Origin: Ruminococcus flavefaciens
GTDB taxonomy: Bacteria > Bacillota > Clostridia > Oscillospirales > Ruminococcaceae
Assembly (NCBI RefSeq): GCF_900108555.1
Contig: NZ_FNWV01000006.1
Span: 124,001 to 188,000, forward strand
DNA length: 64,000 bases
Direction of reading: 5' to 3'
The notes beneath the pieces were generated by a model, which saw only the letters and a list, made by a program, of their open reading frames with translations, made no database searches and was not told where the DNA came from. Of this stretch, positions 51,877 through 59,476 are shown in pieces. Position 1 is the first letter of the stretch. The number at the start of each line of letters is the position of its first letter. The position numbers and the translations under genes are program-made.

Positions 51877-53193
51877 ATGAAGAGTTTAATAAGGAGAGCA
51901 GCTGCTTTCCTCTTATCTATAGCTGTAATTTTTACTGTTTCCATATGCGTTCCCACACTGAACGCAAAGGCTGCGGTATATGCTGTATGGCCGACAGAAG
52001 CAAAGTATAAGAATATAACCACTTATTTTGACCCTGCACGAAACACCTATGATACTTCGGATCATCATAACGCGATCGATATCGAAGCGGCAGGCGGCAG
52101 CAATATCTATGCAGCTTACGGCGGTGAGGTCATTTCGGCTGACTGGAAGGACGCTTACGGATATATGGTAATACTTTATCATTCCGATCTGGGAGTATAT
52201 ACCTTCTACGCTCATGCTTCACAGATGAATGTTTCCGCAGGAGCTAAGGTAAAACAGGGCGATGTTATTGCTAAAGTAGGAAGCACAGGACAGTCCTCGG
52301 GAAATCATCTCCATTTCGGAGTCTGTGACAAGCTTCTCGGAGCTTTCCCTACACGTACATACTATGATCCGCTGAGCTACTTTGTATTTTCTGATAATAC
52401 AGGCGGAAGCAGCTCGCAGCCAAGCAATACTCCTGCTGCTGAATGTGGCTGCTCTGATGATCATGCAGGACTTTATACCACAAAAAATGTAGTTACATAT
52501 CTCAATATCCGTTCTGGACACGGTACTAATACATCTGTTATCGGTCAGATACCTGCAAATGCTGAGTTTACAGTAACTAAGGGCGACGGACAGTGGGCAC
52601 ACGTTGAGTATAACGGAGTCAAGGGTTATGCCTCAATGGACTATATGCAGCGCAAGGAAGAGATAAAGTCAGGCATGAAGATCGAGAATCAGACAGCTCC
52701 CGAGGGAACTGTTGAGATCGGCAAGCCATTCTCAATAAAAGGCGTTATAACTTCTAACCTTAAAATAACCAAAGTAAGCGGTGGTGTTTATTTCCGAAAC
52801 GGTGAAGCAACAAGCCAGTGTGCGGAAGCTGCTCCGAATGATGTAAAATACGATCTTTCATCTTACTTTGATAAGAATATCGTATTCAATGCGCTTTATG
52901 AAGGTGAGTATACCTACAAGATAGTTGCTGAGGATACGAGCGGACAGGCATATACGCTGGTATCAAGTGATTTTGTAATAAGCAGCGACATATACAGCGG
53001 TGTTATGGGAGACCTCAGCGATGACGGAAAGCTGAGTGTTTCGGATATCGTTTTACTTCAGGATTATATCCTCAATAAGTCCGAGAAGTTCACCAAGAGG
53101 CAGTATCTTGCTTCTGATATGAACAAGGACGGAACAGTTGATGTATTTGATCTTGTTGAACTTAAAAAAGCAGTAATTGCAGTAAGTGAATAA
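51877..53193 (+). CDS. Secreted M23 endopeptidase with SH3b and dockerin modules
   Basis: 438 residues. Signal peptide (MKSLIRRAAAFLLSIAVIFTV .. LNAKA), LytM/M23 peptidase (~35-170; zinc ligands in HHNAIDIEA and in GNHLHFGVCD), SH3b (LNIRSGHGTNTSVIGQIP .. GYASMDYM), an Ig-like module, and a C-terminal dockerin with two repeats (GDLSDDGKLSVSDIVLLQDYIL; SDMNKDGTVDVFDLVELKKAV). The zinc His preceding the Asp is present. It would cut peptidoglycan cross-bridges, and the dockerin implies display through a cohesin. ATG 51877 follows AAAAGGAG. Confidence 0.87.
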   Translation: MKSLIRRAAAFLLSIAVIFTVSICVPTLNAKAAVYAVWPTEAKYKNITTYFDPARNTYDTSDHHNAIDIEAAGGSNIYAAYGGEVISADWKDAYGYMVILYHSDLGVYTFYAHASQMNVSAGAKVKQGDVIAKVGSTGQSSGNHLHFGVCDKLLGAFPTRTYYDPLSYFVFSDNTGGSSSQPSNTPAAECGCSDDHAGLYTTKNVVTYLNIRSGHGTNTSVIGQIPANAEFTVTKGDGQWAHVEYNGVKGYASMDYMQRKEEIKSGMKIENQTAPEGTVEIGKPFSIKGVITSNLKITKVSGGVYFRNGEATSQCAEAAPNDVKYDLSSYFDKNIVFNALYEGEYTYKIVAEDTSGQAYTLVSSDFVISSDIYSGVMGDLSDDGKLSVSDIVLLQDYILNKSEKFTKRQYLASDMNKDGTVDVFDLVELKKAVIAVSE

Positions 53194-53200
53194 TTAATAT

Positions 53201-53235
53201 GGAAGTATCATTTCGGTGGTACTTCCGTTTTTGTT
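53201..53235 (+). terminator. Terminator of the M23 gene
   Basis: ggaagta / tacttcc stem with TTTTTG tail, overlapping the leader of the next gene. Confidence 0.75.
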
Positions 53236-53248
53236 AAAGGAGAAATTT

Positions 53249-53854
53249 ATGAGCGCGGAAATGATCGTAAAAGATTTGAAGAAGCACTATACAAAAGGAA
53301 AAACACTGTTAGTCGGCATAGACGGTCTTGGCGGAGCAGGCAAGAGCACAGTTGCAGATGAAGTGAGCAGACTTCTTGAAGCCGAGGGCATAAATACCGA
53401 GGCCTTTCATGTTGATGATTTTATCCACACGAAGTCTGTCAGATATAATGATGACTATCCTCAGTGGGAGCAGTATTACTATTTGCAGTGGCGGTATGAT
53501 TATTTCCTCAGTGCAGTCGTTAAGCCTTTGCGTGAAAGCATGGAAGTGCCTCCTGTGGAGCTTTACGACAAGGATAATGACAGCTACATCACGGATATGA
53601 GGAGCATAACAAATGGCAGCATCGTCATTACTGAGGGGATATTCTTGCAGCGTGAAGAGCTTAAAGGTGCATTCGACTATGTGATATATGTTGATGTACC
53701 CGAAAAAGAAAGGCTCAGCAGAGTGCTTCTCAGAGACGGATATATCGGAGATGAAACGGATATCCGCAGAAAGTATGAGGAGCGTTATTTCCCTGCGGAG
53801 CGTTTCTACGCGGAAAAGTACCGCCCAACTGAAAATGCAGACCTCGTAATATAA
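53249..53854 (+). CDS. Uridine-kinase-like P-loop NTPase
   Basis: 201 residues. Walker A GIDGLGGAGKST, followed by HVDDFIHTK and DYVIYVDVPEKERLSRVLLRD, a phosphoribulokinase/uridine kinase arrangement. It should phosphorylate a nucleoside or small alcohol; substrate unknown. ATG 53249 follows AAAGGAG; an upstream in-frame extension to 53216 overlaps the terminator hairpin and is rejected. Confidence 0.82.
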   Translation: MSAEMIVKDLKKHYTKGKTLLVGIDGLGGAGKSTVADEVSRLLEAEGINTEAFHVDDFIHTKSVRYNDDYPQWEQYYYLQWRYDYFLSAVVKPLRESMEVPPVELYDKDNDSYITDMRSITNGSIVITEGIFLQREELKGAFDYVIYVDVPEKERLSRVLLRDGYIGDETDIRRKYEERYFPAERFYAEKYRPTENADLVI

Positions 53855-53939
53855 CAAAACAGAACTTATAGCTTTGGTACTGTGATACAATAATTATTAA
53901 TGTTGATCGGAATTTAACGGGTTTTCCGTTAAATTATGA

Positions 53940-54016
53940 AGCATTTAGCCTTTAGCCATTAGGAAGCGGCTTCGCCGCACCTACAATGGGCTAACTGCTA
54001 ATAGCTAACGGCTCAA
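53940..54016. repeat. Palindromic intergenic element
   Basis: tagcctttagccattagg / gggctaactgctaatagctaacggct are partially inverted around a cggcttcgccg hairpin. Its minus strand begins agccgttagc like the element at 4079-4120. Confidence 0.4.
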
Positions 54017-54033
54017 ATCAATATGATAAAACA

Positions 54034-54066
54034 ATGCCCCTAAGTGACAGCATATCACTTAGGGGC
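54034..54066. terminator. Terminator of the xylanase gene
   Basis: tgcccctaagtga / tcacttaggggca perfect 13-bp stem with a 7-base loop. Confidence 0.75.
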
Positions 54067-54095
54067 AAAATATATGTATGAGTATTGTTTTTATG

Positions 54096-56660
54096 TTATT
54101 TGAAAGCGTATCTCATAAAGGTATAGAGGTGGGGCTTTACTGAACCGCCGTCGTGTCCGCCGCCCGGGATAGACTGGTAAACGTGGTCGACACCGTTCTT
54201 TGTGAGAATGTCGCTGTACTCCTGTGGGAATGTACCGACAACCGAGTCGTTTGTGCCGCCTGTTATCATGAATACAGCAGGCTCAGGACCGACATCGCTG
54301 AACTTCATCTCACTTTCTGTCATACAGCCGGGGTGCTCCATGAACATATCCTTACCGGGAGTTATGCCCGGTGCAGGACAAGCACCGCCAACATATCCGA
54401 AAAGATCGGGACGCATAAGACCTATGTAGATAGCTTCACGACCGCCCATTGAGAAACCTGTGATAGCACGGTTCTCTCTGCCTGTTTTTACGGGATAGTT
54501 TTCTTCGATAAAAGGTATAAGGCTGTCGGAGATATCATAGAGGAAATTATCATAAGCTGCGCAGGTCTCCTGATTGATACCGAAGCTGCCGTTACCGTCC
54601 TTGCTTGTATACTGGCTTGGCAGAACGATTATCATATCCTCAGCCTCACCGTTTGCAGTAAGACCTGTGAGAAGCTCCTGAACTCCCATACCATTCAGCA
54701 TACTGTTTTCATCACCGCCTATGCCGTGAAGAACGTACATTACAGGGTATTCTTTATTTGAGTCATAGTCAGGTGGCAGGATAACATTGCAGGACTTTGT
54801 TCCGCCTGTGAATTTGCAGGTATAGGTCTTTTTCTCGACCTTGCATTTGCTTGACTTCTGAGCATTGCTCGGAACATTAGTTGGCATATCCTGTCTTATC
54901 TGTGCGTTGTATTTCACATAGACCTTTGTTGTGGTCGAAGGCTTTTCTGTAGTAGTTCCCACAGTAGTAGGTTCAGAAGCAGTTGTCTCCGTTTCTGCTG
55001 TTGTAGTTACTATGGTTGTAGTCTTGCTTGTTTCTTCTGTAGTTACTTCTGTGGTATTTATTGTTGCTGTAGTTTCTGTAGTTGCCTCCGAAGCCGCGGC
55101 AGCAGAAGTAGTATCCACTGTAGTAGCTTCAGATATGACTGTTGTTTCTGTAGCAGCAGTAGTAGTAGTAGTAGTAGTAGTTGTTGTTGTTGTTGTTGTT
55201 GTCACGGGCTGTTTGAATTCCTTTACAACTCCGCGCAGGTACTTATGGAGCATTACCAGATCAGCGATATTTACATCACCGTCGCCGTTAAGGTCAGCAT
55301 TTATAGTCGGCTTGACTCCGTATGATAAAATACTGATAAGGACTCTTCTCATTGCAGGCATATCATATATATCAACAACACCGTCATTGTTGATATCGCC
55401 CTGAATGATAACTTCATTCTTAGTACCTTCAAGGTCGACCGCTAAAGGTTTTGTACCGTCATCACCTACATAGAAATCATCTAAATAGAATTCCTCATTG
55501 TCATCGGTGGTGAAAACAAGCTTCAGATCAATTGCACCGTCAGGTATCGTATATGAGAGATTGGAAATATCTGTCCATTCCAACTGCTTTCCGTTTACAG
55601 CAGTAATAAGGTCATTCTGCAATATACCGTTCTTGTCCGTGTACTCCAGTGTGATACGGAAAGTGGAATTGTCAAGGGAAGACTGCATCATGGAAGCACC
55701 GATACTGTATTTGGTATTCGGCTTGAAAGTATTAGGATCAAGGTCATAAACGAGACCGTCCGACGAGCAGCTGCGATGACTGACAAATAAAGATCTTCCT
55801 CTTGACATAACATCATTTAATATCTGATAATAGGAAATACCTTTTTTGTTCCATTTAGTAAGCTGACCATTATCAAATTTGGACTTTATGTAATATCCGT
55901 TCGAGTCAGGCTTTAAAGGAGCAGGCATAGTTGGTTTTGGCGTGATCTGTACTTTTCTTACATTTGCCGAACCGCTGGAGCTATAACAATCAATGTTGAA
56001 AGTAACATTGTAAATAGTTCCCGATACATCAAATCCTAAATTTGACCATGCATTAAAATGTCTGGTAACGTTTACACTGCCGTGCAGATCCTGCGTAACG
56101 CCATCTTTGCTCGAACTCTTCTTCCGTACATTATAATATGACGGGAATGATGACGTACCCCAGATCGACGGCTGATTATAACGCATATATTTATAGATAT
56201 CGTATACGTTTCCGTCGGAAGTAACGGTACCTAAAGGCGTCAGATCACTTCCCGGCGGTCTCCAGCTGGTCCAGCCTTCGACTATATAGAATTCAGCCAT
56301 AGGATTAAGTGTCCAGCCGTATACTCCGAAGAAAGAATTGCCGTTCGGCGAGTACTCAAAGTCGTAATCCACTATGATATCAGATTTTAACTGCTTATAA
56401 GTCTTTGGGTTTTTGTTATATTCATAACCTCTGTTGAAAAGACAGTCCTGAATACCGTCCCATGAACACTCGAAACCGTCTTCGGTAGGTGTCATCGAAA
56501 TGTCGCCCGAAAAATTACCGTTCCACATTTCATATGTGTACCCGTTGATCGTACCCTTTATCTGATCATCAGCGGCACTTGCTGAAAAGGGAACAGCTGC
56601 GGCAGTTAATAAAAGAGCTGTACCTGTGCTTAAAATCCTTTTGAATTTTCTTAAATCCAC
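54096..56660 (-). CDS. Cellulosomal xylanase/esterase: GH11 - CBM22-like - dockerin - CE1
   Basis: 854 residues. Signal peptide (1-30, ..SASA), GH11 xylanase (~36-245; nucleophile Glu in PMAEFYIVEGW), CBM22-like beta-sandwich (~250-405), central dockerin (GDINNDGVVDIYDMPAMRRVL; ADLNGDGDVNIADLVMLHKYL), a ~90-residue Thr-rich linker, and a CE1-type esterase (~600-854; GFSMGG nucleophile Ser, GTNDSVV Asp, PGGGHDG His). It should cut xylan and remove acyl groups. The usual GH11 acid/base Glu motif EGYxSSG reads DCYSSSG here (Glu to Asp). GTG start 56660, 8 bases after AGGAG. Confidence 0.9.
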   Translation of the reverse strand: MDLRKFKRILSTGTALLLTAAAVPFSASAADDQIKGTINGYTYEMWNGNFSGDISMTPTEDGFECSWDGIQDCLFNRGYEYNKNPKTYKQLKSDIIVDYDFEYSPNGNSFFGVYGWTLNPMAEFYIVEGWTSWRPPGSDLTPLGTVTSDGNVYDIYKYMRYNQPSIWGTSSFPSYYNVRKKSSSKDGVTQDLHGSVNVTRHFNAWSNLGFDVSGTIYNVTFNIDCYSSSGSANVRKVQITPKPTMPAPLKPDSNGYYIKSKFDNGQLTKWNKKGISYYQILNDVMSRGRSLFVSHRSCSSDGLVYDLDPNTFKPNTKYSIGASMMQSSLDNSTFRITLEYTDKNGILQNDLITAVNGKQLEWTDISNLSYTIPDGAIDLKLVFTTDDNEEFYLDDFYVGDDGTKPLAVDLEGTKNEVIIQGDINNDGVVDIYDMPAMRRVLISILSYGVKPTINADLNGDGDVNIADLVMLHKYLRGVVKEFKQPVTTTTTTTTTTTTTTTAATETTVISEATTVDTTSAAAASEATTETTATINTTEVTTEETSKTTTIVTTTAETETTASEPTTVGTTTEKPSTTTKVYVKYNAQIRQDMPTNVPSNAQKSSKCKVEKKTYTCKFTGGTKSCNVILPPDYDSNKEYPVMYVLHGIGGDENSMLNGMGVQELLTGLTANGEAEDMIIVLPSQYTSKDGNGSFGINQETCAAYDNFLYDISDSLIPFIEENYPVKTGRENRAITGFSMGGREAIYIGLMRPDLFGYVGGACPAPGITPGKDMFMEHPGCMTESEMKFSDVGPEPAVFMITGGTNDSVVGTFPQEYSDILTKNGVDHVYQSIPGGGHDGGSVKPHLYTFMRYAFK
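55155..55203. repeat. Trinucleotide microsatellite in the Thr linker
   Basis: Plus strand reads gtagtagtagtagtagtag then gttgttgttgttgttgtt, encoding a pure Thr run on the minus strand. Length changes by one unit stay in frame. Confidence 0.8.
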
Positions 56661-56746
56661 TTAAATCACTCCTCATGTCACTTAAAAAATAATAATTTCA
56701 GTATTTTTGATATGGAACTAAGTCACCTCAATATATATCTGAGTTG

Positions 56747-56775
56747 ATTATAAAATCCAAATCACAAAAAAGCAA
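56747..56775 (-). promoter_or_regulatory. Promoter of the xylanase gene
   Basis: Minus strand TTGCTT (56770-56775), 17-base spacer, TATAAT (56747-56752). The rest of the 56661-57154 gap is very AT-rich and I see no other feature in it. Confidence 0.65.
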
Positions 56776-57154
56776 GTCGTTTATTGTTGTGATTATTAAA
56801 AGTCACTAAAAATTGCTCGATAAGTGCACGAAATTTTATTGCAGGCAAAAATGTATATACATTTTTATAATACATTATTTTATCGGATATAACAACTCAA
56901 ATTTTAAAGATAAGGTGTAAAATATGACGAAATTATTAAATATCAATAGTTAAATGACTAAACGTCAATACTGTTAACAAAAAATTAATATTTTGAGTAG
57001 AAATATTACCATTTTTGTCATAATTTTAGTATAAGATATTGCGGTGTATCATTATAATTTAAGTAATATAAAAAAGAGGCGTGCATTTTACATCGTTTTT
57101 ATCTAAAATGCACACAAGAAGGGTGAATAAAAATTAAATAATGGGGGCAGACTT

Positions 57155-57466
57155 ATGAAAAAAGAATTTCTTTCGCTCATAACATCTGCGGCTTCGTTTA
57201 TTCCTGCTGCGGCGATAATGCCGCTTTCAGGCGATAACTTTAAAGGCATGAAAACTCTTACCGGGGAAACTGACAGCCTCGGACTAAAAAAGCGCCAGGA
57301 ACGCGTCTTTGCGGCTGACGGTCCTGATGAAATTGCATACAGTAACATGAAGCCCGAGATGATGGATCTCAAGACTCATTCTAACTACTTTACTAATCTT
57401 ATTTCTCACAGGGGCAGCTCCTACAGGTTTGTTCCTCAGGGCAAACACATTGGCAGAGATATGTAA
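57155..57466 (+). CDS. Small exported protein of unknown function
   Basis: 103 residues. The N-terminal MKKEFLSLITSAASFIPAAAIMPLSG looks like a short signal or membrane-inserting segment. The rest is charged with no recognised domain (VFAADGPDE, HSNYFTNLISHRGSSYRF). No Cys. GGGGGCAG lies 8 bases before the ATG. It has no homologue that I recognise; neighbours are the xylanase (divergent) and an AraC gene. Possibly a peptide precursor or a short cell-envelope protein. Confidence 0.55.
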   Translation: MKKEFLSLITSAASFIPAAAIMPLSGDNFKGMKTLTGETDSLGLKKRQERVFAADGPDEIAYSNMKPEMMDLKTHSNYFTNLISHRGSSYRFVPQGKHIGRDM

Positions 57467-57588
57467 TGCATTATGTTATGTGTCTGCGTATTTCTTCCGC
57501 AAAACAGTTGAATGATCGACCTCTTTTCATGATCGAGTCCGCTGTGCACAAAATGTATGGCGGACTTGATTTAAGACATATAAAGATG

Positions 57589-57617
57589 TTGAATAATTCA
57601 TAAATAAATGGTATAAT
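57589..57617 (+). promoter_or_regulatory. Promoter of the AraC gene at 57651
   Basis: TTGAAT (57589-57594), 17-base spacer, TATAAT (57612-57617). Just upstream (about 57538-57566) a gtccgc / gcggac hairpin may terminate the small gene. Confidence 0.7.
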
Positions 57618-57650
57618 AAGGTAAAGTAATTAATATGAGAGGTGAAATAC

Positions 57651-58403
57651 ATGAGTGATTATACCGAAAAGTACATTTCCTCACATCTCTTCCTAAAGCG
57701 CGAAGAAGGCTTTGAGCACGCCCCGTTTGACAGGGAGATAGCTTGCTATGAGAGCATCTGCTCAGGCAATATCGAGCTTGTAAAAGTTTTTGCAACTCCG
57801 CTTTGCAGCGAAGGCTATGGTGTGCTCAGCAAAGATCCGCTCAGAAATCTGAAATATCATTTCAGCATTTCGGCTGCGCTTATAGCTCGTTTCTGTATCA
57901 ACAGCGGAATGACGCTTGAAGAGGCTTACAATCTCAGCGATATTTATATTATGAAGGCTGATGAATGCCGTACCGAGGCGGAGGTTCATCAGGTGCATCA
58001 GGAAATGATCGAAGGCTATACCCGACATATGAGAAGAGTTCGCAACAGTGGTATCTATTCAAAGCAGATAGTACGTGCGCTGGATTTTATCAGCGACCAT
58101 CTGCATGGTAAGATAATGATAGAAGATGCAGCGGATTATCTCAAGATCAGTCCTGCTTATCTTTCGAGACTGTTCAAAGCAGAGACGGGTATCGCGTTCA
58201 GCAATTATGTAAGCAAGACTAAGGCTGAGGAAGCAGCAAATCTGCTGACATTCTCCGAGTATACCGACTCTGAGATAAGCAATCTTCTTGGATTCAGCTC
58301 ACAGAGCTATTTTATCAAGATATTCAAGAAGTATCTGGGAGTTACTCCGAAAGAGTACAAAAAGCGATATAAATTCCCGGATTTTACAAAAGAAAACCAT
58401 TAA
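57651..58403 (+). CDS. AraC-family regulator (short YesN-like)
   Basis: 250 residues. A novel-looking helical N-terminal half (HFSISAALIARFCINSGMTLEEAYNLSDIYI) resembles the sensory region seen in Firmicutes AraC regulators. The C-terminal AraC DNA-binding domain (~150-243) has IMIEDAADYLKISPAYLSRLFKAETG and EISNLLGFSSQSYFIKIFKKYLGVTPKEY. ATG 57651 follows GAGAGG; GTG 57642 is part of the RBS. Regulon unknown; it flanks the xylanase gene. Confidence 0.9.
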   Translation: MSDYTEKYISSHLFLKREEGFEHAPFDREIACYESICSGNIELVKVFATPLCSEGYGVLSKDPLRNLKYHFSISAALIARFCINSGMTLEEAYNLSDIYIMKADECRTEAEVHQVHQEMIEGYTRHMRRVRNSGIYSKQIVRALDFISDHLHGKIMIEDAADYLKISPAYLSRLFKAETGIAFSNYVSKTKAEEAANLLTFSEYTDSEISNLLGFSSQSYFIKIFKKYLGVTPKEYKKRYKFPDFTKENH

Positions 58404-58409
58404 AATGGC

Positions 58410-58440
58410 TTATCCCTCGCATTTTGCGGGGGATAACATT
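58410..58440 (+). terminator. Terminator of the AraC gene
   Basis: ttatccc / gggataa-type stem with inner gc pairs, followed by CATTTT. Confidence 0.6.
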
Positions 58441-58594
58441 TTATGCAGATATCATAAAATTGCCAAATATGACACTAAAATAATATAATTCCAGGCTTGA
58501 AAATGTTATAATCACCACAATGAATATGATTTTTCTTGTTTTTTCAATGTGGATTTGTCATTAAAACGTTATTTTTAAGAATGGAGAATGCTGA

Positions 58595-59386
58595 ATGATA
58601 ATCAACAATGTTGGCTTCGACCACTGCCATGACGCAGACTTTTTTATTGACAGACCCGACGGGAGCGGTGACTATCTGCTTCTTCTTGTTCGTACCCCTG
58701 CTGTTTTCGAGATCGACGGCAAAGAGATAACTACACCTGCGGGCTCGGTCTTTATCTATCCAAAGGGCAGACCTCAGCGTTACCGCTGTGTACCGCTGAA
58801 CGTTTTTGAGAATGACTGGGTACATTTTGATTTCGACGATGCAGGAGAGGAAGAAGAGTTCCTTAAAATGGGCATACCGCTTGAGACACCTGTGACAATG
58901 CCGCTGGAATTTCTCAGCTATTGCGTAAAATCCATAGCTTATGAGAAGTATTCCGACAATTACTGCAAAATAGAATCCGCAGAGTTATTTATGCGTCTGA
59001 TGTTTATTAAGATACGTGAAAAAACACTAAACAGTACATCAGGCAGAAGAAGCTCACAGTTTGAACTTATATCAACTGTGCGCAATAAGATATATAGCAG
59101 ACCTTATGAACAGCGCAGTGTGGACAGCACAGCACACGAAGTCCGCATGAGCCGTTCGGCTTTTCAGCACGCTTATAAAAAGCACTTTGGCATGACCTTT
59201 ATCGAAGACCTTGTAAAGAGCAGAGTCAGCTATGCGAAGATGCTTCTCTCGACTACCAACATGAACATAACCGACATTTCAACAAGCAGCGGATACCATA
59301 GTTATGTTCACTTTGCAAGGCAGTTCAAGGAGCAGACAGGATTTACTCCGTCTGAATACCGCAAAAAAGCACAAAATGTTACATAA
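58595..59386 (+). CDS. AraC-family regulator (paralogue of 12272)
   Basis: 263 residues. The N-terminal arm has GFDHCHDADFFIDRPDG and KGRPQRYRC, matching the layout of the regulator at 12272. The C-terminal double HTH has SVDSTAHEVRMSRSAFQHAYKKHFG and DISTSSGYHSYVHFARQFKEQTGFTPSEY. It precedes the GH9-GH16 glucanase by 90 bases in the same direction, so local control is plausible. GAATGCTGA is a weak RBS. Confidence 0.9.
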   Translation: MIINNVGFDHCHDADFFIDRPDGSGDYLLLLVRTPAVFEIDGKEITTPAGSVFIYPKGRPQRYRCVPLNVFENDWVHFDFDDAGEEEEFLKMGIPLETPVTMPLEFLSYCVKSIAYEKYSDNYCKIESAELFMRLMFIKIREKTLNSTSGRRSSQFELISTVRNKIYSRPYEQRSVDSTAHEVRMSRSAFQHAYKKHFGMTFIEDLVKSRVSYAKMLLSTTNMNITDISTSSGYHSYVHFARQFKEQTGFTPSEYRKKAQNVT

Positions 59387-59402
59387 CGTGCTCGATTTGT
59401 TA

Positions 59403-59431
59403 TTGTATTTGCCTGCACGTTTTGTTACAAT
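59403..59431 (+). promoter_or_regulatory. Promoter of the GH9-GH16 gene
   Basis: TTGTAT (59403-59408), 17-base spacer, TACAAT (59426-59431). No terminator is seen after the AraC gene, so read-through is also possible. Confidence 0.5.
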
Positions 59432-59476
59432 TAGTGTATAAATTGTGACTAATGTCACGGAATGAGAGGGAATGTA

